Below, piece by piece: positions 17,696 to 26,985 of a DNA stretch of 64,000 nt (positions are counted from its first letter, which is position 1; each line of letters begins with the position of its first letter). Position numbers and translations under genes: made by a program. The notes beneath the pieces were generated by a model, which was not told the DNA's origin, did not search any database, and saw only the letters and a program-made list of their open reading frames with translations. This DNA comes from Anaerocolumna chitinilytica (GTDB lineage: Bacteria; Bacillota; Clostridia; Lachnospirales; Lachnospiraceae): the NCBI RefSeq assembly GCF_014218355.1, contig NZ_AP023368.1:4093501-4157500 (forward strand). Direction: 5' to 3'.

Positions 17696-18172
17696 CTATT
17701 TTGAAATGTTAATTTCTTTCATGGTCAGATGCCCTATATAAAATAGAGCTAACATGCCAAAACCTAATATTGCTATATATCCATGAAAATATCTATACAG
17801 TAAAGTATTGTATCTCTCAAGGGGAGTAAGCATAACTACTACGGCTATGGAAACGATACTTGCTGCCATGGAACACAGCATAATAAATTTATTTTTTTTA
17901 TGTTTTAATATCTCTACATAAAAGGAAGTTACAAACATCCATAATACAAATAAAATTAAGGCATGTGTGCTTCTTTCTAAAAATCGTCCGTGCAAAAGAG
18001 TTGTCAGTAAAATGGTAAATATTACAACCCCGATTAAGGGGGCAATCATAAGCAACCGGCTTAACAATACAGTTACTTTTTTTGTTCTGTCATCAATGTC
18101 CATAGTCTTAGCTTTATGCTTTATATACAGAAAGCATATGCCTATAATAAAAATTAAAATCGCAAGCATCAT
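17696..18172 (-). CDS. Small polytopic membrane protein, unknown function
   Basis: A 158-residue integral membrane protein with about five predicted hydrophobic segments (for example MLAILIFIIGICFLYI, LMIAPLIGVVIFTILL, LILFVLWMFVTSFYV, IMLCSMAASIVSIAVVVML, IAILGFGMLALFYIG). A charged loop KHKAKTMDIDDRTKK follows the first helix. No catalytic or transport motif was recognised. It lies directly downstream of yebC with a 48-nt gap and may be cotranscribed. It marks the boundary between the conserved block and the accessory insertion. Confidence 0.7.
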   Translation of the reverse strand: MMLAILIFIIGICFLYIKHKAKTMDIDDRTKKVTVLLSRLLMIAPLIGVVIFTILLTTLLHGRFLERSTHALILFVLWMFVTSFYVEILKHKKNKFIMLCSMAASIVSIAVVVMLTPLERYNTLLYRYFHGYIAILGFGMLALFYIGHLTMKEINISK

Positions 18173-18220
18173 AAACTAGTTCTCCTCAAGTTGATTACAA
18201 GCTGGATTTAACTCTGCTTC

Positions 18221-18949
18221 TTACTCGTCCCAGTTATGATATACTTCCTGCACATCATCATCCTCATCCAGTAAATCAAGGGTACGGTTCATCATCTTAA
18301 TATCCTGCTCGTCTGTAAGAGCTACCCAAGTCTGAGGAATCATAGTAACTTCCGCTTGTGCCATAGGGATTCCGGCACTCTCAAGTGCTTCTCTTACAGC
18401 ACTGAAATTATCTTCTTCTGTAAGAATTTCATAGCTGTCTTCTTCTTCATTGAAGTCAGATGCTCCTGCATCTAAAGCTAACATCATTAAATCGTCAGCT
18501 TCTTTGTCATATTCCTCTTTATCTATAATAATTTGTCCTCTTCTGTCAAACATAAAAGATACACAGCCAGGTGTTCCGACATTACCATTTCCTTTGGTAA
18601 ATGCATTCCTTACATTAGAGGCTGTACGATTTTTATTGTCTGTTAAAGCTTCAACGATAATAGCAGTTCCATTGGGGCCATATCCTTCATAGGATACAAA
18701 TTCGTAATTAACAGCATTAGCATCTCCTGCTGCCTTCTTAATACTTCTATCAATGGTATCATTGGGCATATTGTTGGCTTTCGCCTTTGCTATAACATCC
18801 TTTAAGCGGCTGTTAGCATTAGGGTCAGCGCCGCCTTCTTTTACGGCAACTGCAATTTCTCTTCCAAGCTTTGTAAATATCTTACCTTTTGTAGAATCAT
18901 TTTTTTCTTTTTTATGCTTAATGTTCGCAAATTTAGAATGTCCTGACAT
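18221..18949 (-). CDS. yebC: YebC/TACO1 family regulatory protein
   Basis: This 242-residue protein belongs to the YebC/TACO1 family. Members have been described as transcriptional regulators and, more recently, as translation factors that relieve ribosome stalling. The diagnostic start is SGHSKFANIKHKKEKNDSTK, followed by GKIFTKLGREIAVAVKEGG and the central GYGPNGTAIIVEALTDN. The C-terminus is acidic (LLDEDDDVQEVYHNWDE). The frame is open 15 codons further upstream, but ATG 18949 has AAAGGAGATGTATT before it and gives the family's standard start. A terminator separates it from argR. Confidence 0.95.
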   Translation of the reverse strand: MSGHSKFANIKHKKEKNDSTKGKIFTKLGREIAVAVKEGGADPNANSRLKDVIAKAKANNMPNDTIDRSIKKAAGDANAVNYEFVSYEGYGPNGTAIIVEALTDNKNRTASNVRNAFTKGNGNVGTPGCVSFMFDRRGQIIIDKEEYDKEADDLMMLALDAGASDFNEEEDSYEILTEEDNFSAVREALESAGIPMAQAEVTMIPQTWVALTDEQDIKMMNRTLDLLDEDDDVQEVYHNWDE

Positions 18950-18980
18950 AATACATCTCCTTTTACCTATTTCCAGGCCC

Positions 18981-19009
18981 AAAAAAGGCCGCAAAGGCGG
19001 CTCCTTTTT
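18981..19009 (-). terminator. Terminator of the argR operon
   Basis: AAAAAGGAGCCGC and GCGGCCTTTTTT form a GC-rich stem with one bulge and a 4-nt loop, and the minus strand continues in T residues. It lies 57 nt past the argR stop and ends the long asp23-to-argR block. Confidence 0.85.
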
Positions 19010-19065
19010 ACAGACTGCTACTTTTAATTAAATTCTTAAATTATTTTACCATGGATAGCTTTTCT

Positions 19066-19527
19066 TTACAAGGTTTTAGAATTAATAAGTTTATTCAGCT
19101 TTTCCATTACACCGATGGTTTCCTCATTGGTCTTTATGACGCACATAAGGGTATCATCTCCTGCAATACACCCCATAATTCCTGGGATATGCAATGCATC
19201 CAATGCGGCTGCTACAGCCATTGCCATACCGGATACGGTTTTGATGATAATGATATTCTGAGCCATATCCATGGATAAAAAGCCTTCTCTTAGAACTCTT
19301 ACATATTTGTCACTCATACCGGTTTCGGCATTGTTCAATACAATATATTTCTGTTTTCCGTCATCTACCGCTATCTTCGTAAGCTTTAATTCTCTGATAT
19401 CTCTTGAGATAGTTGCCTGAGTTACATTATATCCTGCCTGAGTTAAGAGGTCCGCCAAATCTTCCTGGGTTTCAATATCATATTTATTGATGAGCTCAAT
19501 TATCTTACTTTGTCTGCCAACTTTCAT
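19066..19527 (-). CDS. argR: Arginine repressor ArgR
   Basis: ArgR is a hexameric arginine-dependent repressor of arginine biosynthesis. The 153-residue protein has the N-terminal winged helix (SKIIELINKYDIETQEDLAD, then NVTQATISRDIRELKL). The C-terminal oligomerisation and arginine-binding domain includes GMAMAVAAALDALHIPGIMG and GDDTLMCVIKT, whose GDD loop contacts arginine. Its ATG overlaps the nadK stop codon (ATGA), so translation is coupled. In many Firmicutes recN follows directly; here a terminator, yebC and an accessory island come first. Confidence 0.96.
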   Translation of the reverse strand: MKVGRQSKIIELINKYDIETQEDLADLLTQAGYNVTQATISRDIRELKLTKIAVDDGKQKYIVLNNAETGMSDKYVRVLREGFLSMDMAQNIIIIKTVSGMAMAVAAALDALHIPGIMGCIAGDDTLMCVIKTNEETIGVMEKLNKLINSKTL

Positions 19528-20360
19528 CTCTTTTCTCCGCCTTGTCCGATTTTTTTTCTCAAGACCTCGAAAAACTCCACGTGATTAATCTTGACCATCC
19601 TGGTTTTTTCTAATGCCTTGGTAATATGGATACTGTCTCCGGCTATTAACTCTCTGGTTAACTTGCCATCCAGTACAGCGACAGCACCTTCCTGATCCGA
19701 TGTTTTATTCTCATTTATTTGTATGCTGACAGAATCGTTTGAAGATATGACGATACTTCGGGTTCCCAAGGTGTGAGGACATATCGGCGTTAAGACCAAA
19801 ATATCGGCATCCGGCTTAACTACAGGTCCTCCTGAGGAAAGACTATACCCGGTAGAACCGGTTGGGGTCGAAGCAATAACCCCGTCACCACGGTAACTGT
19901 CTGCAAGTTCTCCGTTCACATAAATACTGATATTGATTATTTTTGAAAAATTACTTCTGGAGATTACAATATCATTCAGCGCTACGCCAAGATATTCACT
20001 GGTATTATCATTTACCAATACTCCCTTTAACATAATTCTCTCTTCTATAGAGTACTTATCAGCAAACAGACAATCTAATGCTGCCCATACCTGATTTTTT
20101 TCTATCTCTGCCAGAAATCCCAAGGTCCCCAGATTAATTCCAAGAAGGGGAATCTCCAGCCCGCATACAATATCTGCAGCTTGTATGATTGTTCCGTCAC
20201 CGCCCAAAACCAAAATGCAGTCCGTACCCGGAGGGATAACCTCTGTGGAAGTAATACACACACAATCTTTTTGATGCATTGTCATATATGCTATTATTTC
20301 ATTCGTTAACTCTAAATCTGCATCTTTACTGCGATTGGTTATCAGACAAAATTTATTCAT
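19524..20360 (-). CDS. nadK: NAD kinase
   Basis: NAD kinase phosphorylates NAD to NADP in the cytosol. The 278-residue protein carries the GGDGT motif (LVLGGDGTIIQAAD), the region LLGINLGTLGFLAE, and the glycine-rich nucleotide site GDGVIASTPTGSTGYSLSSGG. These are diagnostic of the family. The ATG follows AGGAGTTTTC, and the stop overlaps the argR start by 4 nt. It belongs to the tlyA-nadK-argR segment that is conserved in many Gram-positive genomes. Confidence 0.96.
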   Translation of the reverse strand: MNKFCLITNRSKDADLELTNEIIAYMTMHQKDCVCITSTEVIPPGTDCILVLGGDGTIIQAADIVCGLEIPLLGINLGTLGFLAEIEKNQVWAALDCLFADKYSIEERIMLKGVLVNDNTSEYLGVALNDIVISRSNFSKIINISIYVNGELADSYRGDGVIASTPTGSTGYSLSSGGPVVKPDADILVLTPICPHTLGTRSIVISSNDSVSIQINENKTSDQEGAVAVLDGKLTRELIAGDSIHITKALEKTRMVKINHVEFFEVLRKKIGQGGEKR

Positions 20361-20433
20361 GAAAACTCCTGTTGTTACATTGTTATGGTTATTTATACAA
20401 TGATGTGTTCATTGTAACATAAAGACCCATTTT

Positions 20434-21249
20434 TTACAAGTTTAAAGTAGCATGTGATTTCTCTACAACCTCATTGATTAAGCCTTCTGCAGTGAAATCC
20501 TTCAAATTTTCAGGAGCATTTGATTTTCTGAGATGCAACAGGTATTCAATGTTTCCTTCCGGGCCTTTTATAGGTGAATAATCCAGATTCAAGATAGTAA
20601 ACCCTATGGATTTTGCATAATCTATCACTTTTATGATTACTTCCTTATGGACAGATTCTTCTCTTACTACCCCTTTTTTACCAACCTTTTCTCTTCCTGC
20701 TTCGAACTGCGGTTTAACAAGGCATACCACTTCTCCTTCTTCTTTCAGAAGATTTCTTACAGGTTCCAGTACCAGTGTCAGAGATATAAAGGCTACATCA
20801 ATAGAAATAAAGTCCATCTCTTCCCCAATGTCTTCCTGTGTTACATAACGAATATTCGTCTTTTCCATAGATATCACACGTTCATCCTGCCGTAATTTCC
20901 AGGCAAGCTGATTTGTACCAACATCTACAGCATATACTTTGACGGCACCGTTCTGGAGCATACAATCCGTAAAACCTCCGGTAGAAGAACCGACATCCAT
21001 GCAGACTTTACCAGAGAGCTGTAAGTCATAGCTTGCAATCGCTTTTTCTAACTTCAGACCACCTCTGCTGACATACTTTAAATTCTGCCCTTTTACTTCT
21101 ATAGTAACCGTTTCAGGAAAGGATGTCCCTGCTTTGTCCTCTCGCATTCCATCCACAAACACATTACCGGACATTATAATCGCCTTGGCTTTTTCCCTGG
21201 ATTCCACCAGATTTCTCTTGACTAACAGGACATCCAAACGTTCTTTCAA
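20434..21249 (-). CDS. tlyA: TlyA family rRNA methyltransferase
   Basis: TlyA proteins methylate the 2'-OH of rRNA cytidines; the name hemolysin A is historical. The 271-residue protein begins with an S4 RNA-binding domain (KERLDVLLVKRNLVESREKA) and continues with an FtsJ-type methyltransferase domain (VCMDVGSSTGGFTDCMLQNG, VKPQFEAGREKVGKKGVVR). The frame is open to an ATG 13 codons upstream, but that ATG has no ribosome site. GGGAGGAG lies 6 nt before a TTG at 21249, and starting there gives the family's canonical N-terminus, so TTG is preferred. It follows dxs by about 106 nt in the same direction. Confidence 0.93.
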   Translation of the reverse strand: MKERLDVLLVKRNLVESREKAKAIIMSGNVFVDGMREDKAGTSFPETVTIEVKGQNLKYVSRGGLKLEKAIASYDLQLSGKVCMDVGSSTGGFTDCMLQNGAVKVYAVDVGTNQLAWKLRQDERVISMEKTNIRYVTQEDIGEEMDFISIDVAFISLTLVLEPVRNLLKEEGEVVCLVKPQFEAGREKVGKKGVVREESVHKEVIIKVIDYAKSIGFTILNLDYSPIKGPEGNIEYLLHLRKSNAPENLKDFTAEGLINEVVEKSHATLNL

Positions 21250-21355
21250 CTCTAACTCCTCCCGGCTGCTGCTATTGCTTATATTCATGTACTGTCACTG
21301 CCAGCCTGTATTCATACTTTTTTGTATAACTCCTCTGGCTATACTGCCTTTATTG

Positions 21356-23263
21356 TTATATCTCAGATGCAAACTCTTTGATACGGTTAGTCAATGAAAC
21401 CGCATCGAATCCAAGTTTATCTTTTAGTACATTAACATCCCCCTGTTCGATAAACTGATTGGGGAGCGAAATATTTAATAACTTGATATTTCTTAGGTTC
21501 TTTTCAAAAAGATAAGCCGCAACCCCTTCTCCGTAACCACCATGCTTGATATTCTCTTCAAGGGTCACCCAAATTCCATGGCTTGCTGCCATGTCTGTTA
21601 AAAGTTCCGTATCCATAGGCGCAATAAAGCGGATATTCACAAGGGTAACTTCTCTGCCTTCCCGGGTCAGTATATCTCGTATTTCTACACCCGTTTCAAC
21701 CATACTGCCTGCTGCAAGAAGAAGTATTCGGTTTTTATGTGCATTCTTTTTCTTTCCATCTATATTACTTTGAAAGATTATTTCACTTTTACCATAAACA
21801 ATGGGTTCATTATGGTCCGCAAGTCCTTCATAAGCTTTCCCTCTGGGGTAACGTATGGCAACCGGCCCATTCTGTTCATAAGCAAATATTAACATCTGTT
21901 TTAACTCGGCTCCATTTTTAGGAGCCATAACAGTCAGATTCGGAATATGTGATAAAAATGCAACATCAAAAATACCCTGGTGAGTCTCACCGTCATTTCC
22001 AACAATTCCTGCCCTGTCTACAGCAAATATCACAGGCAGGGAGCTTAAGGCTACATCATGAACTATCTGATCATAGGCTCTTTGTAAAAATGTAGAGTAC
22101 ACGGCCACAACCGGCTTCATACCTCCTAAAGCCAGACCTGCAGCAAAAGTTACTGCATGTTCTTCTGCAATTCCCACATCGAAGAAACGCTCCGGATATT
22201 TTTGCTTAAATTTATTTAAACCTGTACCACTGGGCATAGCCGCTGTTATTGCAGTAAGATTGTCGTACTTCTCACCCAGTTCTAAAATGGTATCAGAAAA
22301 AATCTCTGTGTAAGTGATTCCTTTTTTTACTTTACTATTCTTTCCGGTCTTAATATCAAAGGCATCCACACCATGAAAATAACTTGGATTTTTTTCAGCC
22401 GGTTTATACCCTCGGCCTTTCTTTGTGATAACATGGATAAGAACAGCCTTTTTAGCCTTGGAGGCACTGAGCAAAGCTGTCGAGAGCTCATTCAGATTAT
22501 GTCCGTCGATAGGTCCGATATACGTTAATCCCATATCCTCAAATAACATTCCTGGAATTACCAGACGTTTCAGAGAATCCTTGGACTTTCTGACTTTATC
22601 CGCGATAATGTGTCCAATGCCAGGCACATTATTAAGGGCTTTTTCAACAGTCTGCTTCAGGTTAATATATTTATCACCGGTTCTTAGTTTACCGAGGTAA
22701 TTTGCCATTCCTCCAACATTCTCAGAAATAGACATTTTATTATCATTTAATATAATAATTAGATTGGATTTTAACTCTGCTGCATTATTTAAAGCCTCAA
22801 AAGCCATTCCGCCAGAAAGCGCACCGTCACCGATTACCGCAACAATTTTTTCCTTTCCGCCTCGTATATCCCTTGCCTGAACCATCCCCATTGCAGCAGA
22901 TAAAGATGTGGAGCTGTGTCCCGTATCCAGACTATCACAATCACTTTCTTTTCTTTTGGGAAAACCACTTAAGCCTTCGTAAGTACGAAGGCTTGAGAAT
23001 TCTTTCTTTCTTCCTGTTAAAAGTTTATGGGTATATGCCTGATGTCCAACATCCCATACAAGCTTATCAGCCGGAAAATCCAAGTACAGGTGTAATGCCA
23101 TGGTAAGTTCCACCGTTCCCAGATTTGATGCCAGATGCCCTCCGGTTTTACTGATATTTCCGATTAAAAACTCTCTGATTTCATCTGCCAGCGCCTTATA
23201 GTCCGACGGCTTTATCTTTTTTATATCATTTGCCTCATTTACAAGGTCAAGTATCCCTGCCAC
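21356..23263 (-). CDS. dxs: 1-deoxy-D-xylulose-5-phosphate synthase
   Basis: Dxs condenses pyruvate and glyceraldehyde 3-phosphate to deoxyxylulose phosphate, the entry step of the MEP isoprenoid pathway. The 635-residue protein has the thiamine diphosphate motif GDGALSGGMAFEALNNA, the N-terminal SKTGGHLASNLGTVELT, the transketolase-type central region FDVGIAEEHAVTFAAGLAL, and DRAGIVGNDGETHQGIFD. The start is GTG with AAGGTGAATCA upstream. It follows the prenyl diphosphate synthase gene by 64 nt, so the first enzyme and a late chain-elongating enzyme of isoprenoid synthesis are cotranscribed. Confidence 0.97.
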   Translation of the reverse strand: MAGILDLVNEANDIKKIKPSDYKALADEIREFLIGNISKTGGHLASNLGTVELTMALHLYLDFPADKLVWDVGHQAYTHKLLTGRKKEFSSLRTYEGLSGFPKRKESDCDSLDTGHSSTSLSAAMGMVQARDIRGGKEKIVAVIGDGALSGGMAFEALNNAAELKSNLIIILNDNKMSISENVGGMANYLGKLRTGDKYINLKQTVEKALNNVPGIGHIIADKVRKSKDSLKRLVIPGMLFEDMGLTYIGPIDGHNLNELSTALLSASKAKKAVLIHVITKKGRGYKPAEKNPSYFHGVDAFDIKTGKNSKVKKGITYTEIFSDTILELGEKYDNLTAITAAMPSGTGLNKFKQKYPERFFDVGIAEEHAVTFAAGLALGGMKPVVAVYSTFLQRAYDQIVHDVALSSLPVIFAVDRAGIVGNDGETHQGIFDVAFLSHIPNLTVMAPKNGAELKQMLIFAYEQNGPVAIRYPRGKAYEGLADHNEPIVYGKSEIIFQSNIDGKKKNAHKNRILLLAAGSMVETGVEIRDILTREGREVTLVNIRFIAPMDTELLTDMAASHGIWVTLEENIKHGGYGEGVAAYLFEKNLRNIKLLNISLPNQFIEQGDVNVLKDKLGFDAVSLTNRIKEFASEI

Positions 23264-23327
23264 TGATTCACCTTCATTCCTATTTATTGCATATTTGCAA
23301 TTTATTTAATCGTTTCTTCCGTTCTCT

Positions 23328-24227
23328 CTAGTTTTTACGATTAATCAAGCTATTAAGCAGGATCTCAAGAAATTCTGCATTTTTATTAAGATTTTTAAGA
23401 GTATTTAAACCATCCTCGGTAAGTTTTTTAACTTCCTTTTGGCTTTCATCCAAGCCAAGCAGATTCACATAAGTAATTTTATTGTTCTTTTCATCGCTAT
23501 GAATGGGCTTTCCCAAGACTTCAACGCTAGAAACCACATCTAAAATGTCATCCTGTATCTGAAAGGCAAGACCTATACTTTCTGCTACCTGCTCCATCAT
23601 TTTCACTTCTTTTGCAGTACCTCCGGCAAGAATAGTACCGATCATCAGAGAGGCCTCCAGCAGTGCACCTGTTTTTAAGCGGTACATATAATCAAGCTCT
23701 GACTTTTCTGTTTTTTCAGTAAAGCCTTCCATGTCTACTACCTGACCGCCTAGCATGCCCCGTATTCCGGACTTTCTAGCTAATACTCCCATAGCTTCTG
23801 CTATCTGCTGGCAATATTGACTCTTTTTAAAAGCCAGGCAGGCGGTCTCAAAAGCATAGTTTAACAATGCATCTCCTGCCAGAATACCAATAGCTTCACC
23901 ATAAACAGCATGAGTGGTCTTCTTTCCCCGTCTGTATTCATCATTATCCATTGCCGGGAGATCATCATGAACCAGAGAATATGTGTGTATCATCTCAATA
24001 GCAGCTAAGAAAGGTTCCAATATTTCTTTCTCATTGCCCTCAAACATTTCAAAAGCTGCAAGCATCAGTATAGGCCTTAATCTTTTTCCGCCTGCCAGCA
24101 CACTATAATTCATAGCCTCATATATCTTGTTTTGAGGTTCATCACCAAAAGGTAAAAAAACTTTCAATACTTTTTCGATGTATTCCTTCTTCTCCTGTTG
24201 TAAACGGTTAAATACTTCCCTCTCCAT
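23328..24227 (-). CDS. ispA: Farnesyl/geranyl diphosphate synthase
   Basis: This short-chain polyprenyl diphosphate synthase elongates dimethylallyl diphosphate with isopentenyl diphosphate. The first aspartate-rich motif is LVHDDLPAMDND with RRGKKTTH after it, and the second is FQIQDDILDV. The 299-residue length is normal. The frame is open to an ATG at 24245, but GGAGG lies 6 nt before the ATG at 24227, so that start is chosen. It sits between xseB and dxs as in many Gram-positive genomes. Confidence 0.95.
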   Translation of the reverse strand: MEREVFNRLQQEKKEYIEKVLKVFLPFGDEPQNKIYEAMNYSVLAGGKRLRPILMLAAFEMFEGNEKEILEPFLAAIEMIHTYSLVHDDLPAMDNDEYRRGKKTTHAVYGEAIGILAGDALLNYAFETACLAFKKSQYCQQIAEAMGVLARKSGIRGMLGGQVVDMEGFTEKTEKSELDYMYRLKTGALLEASLMIGTILAGGTAKEVKMMEQVAESIGLAFQIQDDILDVVSSVEVLGKPIHSDEKNNKITYVNLLGLDESQKEVKKLTEDGLNTLKNLNKNAEFLEILLNSLINRKN

Positions 24228-24286
24228 CATTTCCCTCCATGCCATAAAATGTGCATTTCAAACCAAACGGATATCTCTGCTATTTA

Positions 24287-24496
24287 CTATACGGCAACAG
24301 GGTCACCTGATTCTCCCAGAATAATAAGCTGTTTTTCCACTCGGTCAATTGAATCGTTACAGCTCTTTAAGAGTTTTATCCCCTCCTGATATAAGGTAAA
24401 GGAATCTTCCAGGGATATTTCCTCTGATTCTAGTTTCTTTATAATATCATTTAATTCCAGAAAAGATTGTTCCAGATTATTTGTTTTCTCCTTCAT
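24287..24496 (-). CDS. xseB: Exodeoxyribonuclease VII small subunit
   Basis: XseB is the small subunit of exonuclease VII, which degrades single-stranded DNA with XseA. The 69-residue all-helical protein has the family core NNLEQSFLELNDIIKKLES then SLEDSFTLYQEGIKLLKSC and a conserved C-terminal helix with DRVEKQL. The start ATG at 24496 follows AAGGAGGGTT; an upstream TTG would add 17 basic residues with no ribosome site. Unusually, 92 nt separate it from xseA, whereas these genes often overlap. Confidence 0.93.
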   Translation of the reverse strand: MKEKTNNLEQSFLELNDIIKKLESEEISLEDSFTLYQEGIKLLKSCNDSIDRVEKQLIILGESGDPVAV

Positions 24497-24588
24497 AACC
24501 CTCCTTGCGCGTCTTAGCGCTCTTAAGCTCTCCCCTACAGAAACCAAATATTGTCTTTATAAGGGCGAACACTTTTATATGGTTAATA

Positions 24589-25818
24589 TTATTCGTTCTC
24601 CAGGTTCTGCTTTCGGCCTGCAACCTGTATTAGTTCCGTGACATCAGCCAATATATCTCCATCTGTTACACTGATTCTAAGTTTATCACCAAGGGTGGTT
24701 TTCCTGATACTGTTTACTATCTTGCCCTGGTCATTGGTAACTAGAGCATAACCTTTATTCAGCTTCTTAACCGGTGATAATCCTTCGAGTCTTTCTATGT
24801 AAAGCTCCAGCATATGCCGCTTATTTCTGATTTTAGTATTAATCAGCTGATTTAATGTTTGCTCGGAATCAGCAAGGAATTGGCGTTTCTGTCTGATTTG
24901 ATAGATTGGGCTCAGATGCTCCAGTCTTAAGGTTAAACTCTCTATTTCCTTCCGGCAGAGGGAAACTCTGATTTCCATGCTGCGGTTTAAAGTGTTTTTT
25001 ACTTTCTCCAGTTCATAAAGTATAGCCCGGACATCCGGAACAGCCAATTCTGCGGCTGCAGATGGTGTAGGTGCTCGTAAATCCGATACAAAATCTGCAA
25101 TAGTAACATCTGTTTCATGACCTACTGCTGATATAATCGGTATCTCACACTGATAGATAGCTCTTGCAACAATTTCCTCATTAAACGCCCAAAGGTCCTC
25201 AATGGAACCTCCTCCGCGGCCAACTATAATTGTATCTACTTTCTGTTTTTCCAAGGCTTTGATACCGGCAACAATAGTCTGTGCCGCACCTTCACCTTGT
25301 ACCTGCGCCGGATATAGATACAATTGGATATAAGGATTTCTTCGCCTAGCAATATTTATAATATCCTGTATTGCTGCTCCAGTCTTTGCAGTAACAATAC
25401 CTACAGAAGCAGGGAATGGCGGTATCTTCTTCTTGTGTTCGTTTAAGAATAAACCTTCCTTTTCCAGGCTTTCTTTCAACTGCTCGTATTTCTGATAGAG
25501 AAGACCTAAGCCTTCTTCAATAATTTCTTTCGCATAAAGCTGATATTTACCGTCTCTCTCATATACGTTAACCGCACCAAGGGCAATAACACTCTGACCT
25601 TCCTTTAAAGTAAACCGAAGTCCGCTTCTCTGTCCGGCAAACATAACACATGCAATCTGTCCTGTCATATCCTTTAATGTGAAATATATATGCCCTGAGG
25701 TGTGATATTTACAATTGGAAACTTCTCCTTTTACATAGATATTCCCTAAATTGTAATCCCGGATAAAGAGGTTTTTAATATAGGTATTCACCTGTGTGAC
25801 TGTATATACATTACTCAT
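24589..25818 (-). CDS. xseA: Exodeoxyribonuclease VII large subunit
   Basis: XseA is the catalytic subunit of exonuclease VII. The 409-residue protein opens with an OB-fold (YTVTQVNTYIKNLFIRD, GNIYVKGEVSNCKYHTSGHI) followed by the nuclease domain with SVGIVTAKTGAAIQDII, VGRGGGSIEDLWAFNEE, and ISAVGHETDVTIADFVSDLRAPTPSAAAE (shown in parts in the family). A long coiled-coil region follows at about residues 275-350. The ATG at 25818 has GGGAG 6 nt upstream; an upstream GTG was rejected for lack of a ribosome site. It lies between nusB and xseB; folD, often found here, is absent. Confidence 0.95.
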   Translation of the reverse strand: MSNVYTVTQVNTYIKNLFIRDYNLGNIYVKGEVSNCKYHTSGHIYFTLKDMTGQIACVMFAGQRSGLRFTLKEGQSVIALGAVNVYERDGKYQLYAKEIIEEGLGLLYQKYEQLKESLEKEGLFLNEHKKKIPPFPASVGIVTAKTGAAIQDIINIARRRNPYIQLYLYPAQVQGEGAAQTIVAGIKALEKQKVDTIIVGRGGGSIEDLWAFNEEIVARAIYQCEIPIISAVGHETDVTIADFVSDLRAPTPSAAAELAVPDVRAILYELEKVKNTLNRSMEIRVSLCRKEIESLTLRLEHLSPIYQIRQKRQFLADSEQTLNQLINTKIRNKRHMLELYIERLEGLSPVKKLNKGYALVTNDQGKIVNSIRKTTLGDKLRISVTDGDILADVTELIQVAGRKQNLENE

Positions 25819-25882
25819 ATAGGGCTCCCATCTGCGTTCTTTAACACGCACGTAAAATCAGTGGGGAGTGAAAGAAGTTTAT

Positions 25883-26296
25883 CTACTTTTGCTCTTCTTT
25901 CGCTAATTTCGCAAGAACTCCGTTTACAAAGGCTCCCGAAGAATCTCCTCCAAAAAGCTTTGCAATTTCTACAGCTTCGTTGATTGCAACTTTGGTTGGT
26001 ACATCTTCATCAAATTTTATTTCATATACGGCAAGTCTTAATATGGTAAGATCCACCTTTCCCATTCGGTTTAACTTCCACCCGCTTGAAATTTCACTTA
26101 AGATGGTATCAATTTCAGGGAGCTTTGAGAGTATCAGAGCAGAACGCCCCTTTAGATACTCGATATCCTCTTCTTCCTTCGGTTCATCCAGAGATTCCAG
26201 ATACAAATTCATCTGTTCCGATATCTCGTCTTCTTCATGAAAATCCTTTCTAAACAACATGCGGAACAAATGCTCTCTTATCTCTCTTCTATTCAT
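25883..26296 (-). CDS. nusB: Transcription antitermination protein NusB
   Basis: NusB joins NusE (S10) on boxA RNA in rRNA antitermination. The 137-residue all-helical protein starts [18 protein letters not shown] and contains the conserved C-terminal block [20 protein letters not shown] and [24 protein letters not shown]. The ATG at 26296 has AAAGG 10 nt upstream and gives the canonical arginine-rich boxA-binding start. It follows the Asp23-like gene and precedes xseA, as in other Firmicutes. Confidence 0.95.
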   Translation of the reverse strand: MNRREIREHLFRMLFRKDFHEEDEISEQMNLYLESLDEPKEEEDIEYLKGRSALILSKLPEIDTILSEISSGWKLNRMGKVDLTILRLAVYEIKFDEDVPTKVAINEAVEIAKLFGGDSSGAFVNGVLAKLAKEEQK

Positions 26297-26431
26297 CCGT
26301 AACCAACCTTTCTTAATACAAATACAACAACCACGCGCCAAAATGAGTTCCTTTTATTTCATACTAACGCATAAACAACCCTTAAATAGGAAAATCTTAA
26401 GGGCTGCATAGGTTAAGAACTATTCGTTTAC

Positions 26432-26818
26432 TTATTTATTCTTATCAATATTAACATCAGATATTCTGACATTGACACCAGATACCGTTAATCCAGTCAT
26501 ATTTTCAATTGCTGCCTTTACCTTTTCCTGAACTTGTCTGGAAGTCTCAGGAATACTGTAGCCATAATTTAAGGTCAAGGATAAGTCTACTGAAACAGAG
26601 TCAGTACTCACTTCTATCTTAACTCCTTTGGAATAACCTTTCATGCCAAGCTTGCTTACCAGTTCTCTGGTAGCATTACCGCTCATAGCTGCTACACCTT
26701 CAACTTCAGTTGCAGCCAGGGCTGCTATAGTGGCAACGACTTCATCGGCTATCTGAACTTCTCCGACATTACTGTCCGCATGAATTTGATAAGTATTTCT
26801 ATTTTCTTCCTTAACCAA
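26432..26818 (-). CDS. Asp23/Gls24 family envelope stress protein
   Basis: A 128-residue cytosolic protein of the Asp23/Gls24 family, members of which associate with the membrane through partner proteins and are linked to cell envelope homeostasis. The family features are EVQIADEVVATIAALAATEV and EGVAAMSG near the start, then VSVDLSLTLNYGYSIPET and ENMTGLTVSGVNVRI. The start is TTG, with AGGAGG 8 nt upstream. It is the first gene of the leftward nusB-xseA-xseB-ispA-dxs-tlyA-nadK-argR run; in Firmicutes an Asp23-like gene commonly stands in front of nusB. Confidence 0.93.
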   Translation of the reverse strand: MVKEENRNTYQIHADSNVGEVQIADEVVATIAALAATEVEGVAAMSGNATRELVSKLGMKGYSKGVKIEVSTDSVSVDLSLTLNYGYSIPETSRQVQEKVKAAIENMTGLTVSGVNVRISDVNIDKNK

Positions 26819-26885
26819 CTCTATTACCTCCTAGTCTTAGGCAAACGCCTTCACATAAAAGTTTTTTCATACCAATTGCCATGCC

Positions 26886-26945
26886 TACCTCATACACCTT
26901 GGGCTATGCTGAGGATTTCACAGGTCTACACTTGTGTGGACTATG
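26886..26945. repeat. Diverged copy of the double-hairpin repeat (family 2)
   Basis: The 12-base block GAGGATTTCACA at 26911-26922 matches the conserved loop of the two better family 2 copies at 11 of 12 bases. It is flanked by GGTCTACACTTGTG, which resembles their right arm. The left arm pairs only partly, so this copy is decayed. It lies in the divergent gap between the Asp23-like gene and the FNR-like gene. Confidence 0.4.
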
Positions 26946-26985
26946 CATTTTATAATTCTCATTGTCACACCCTATTCAACATACT

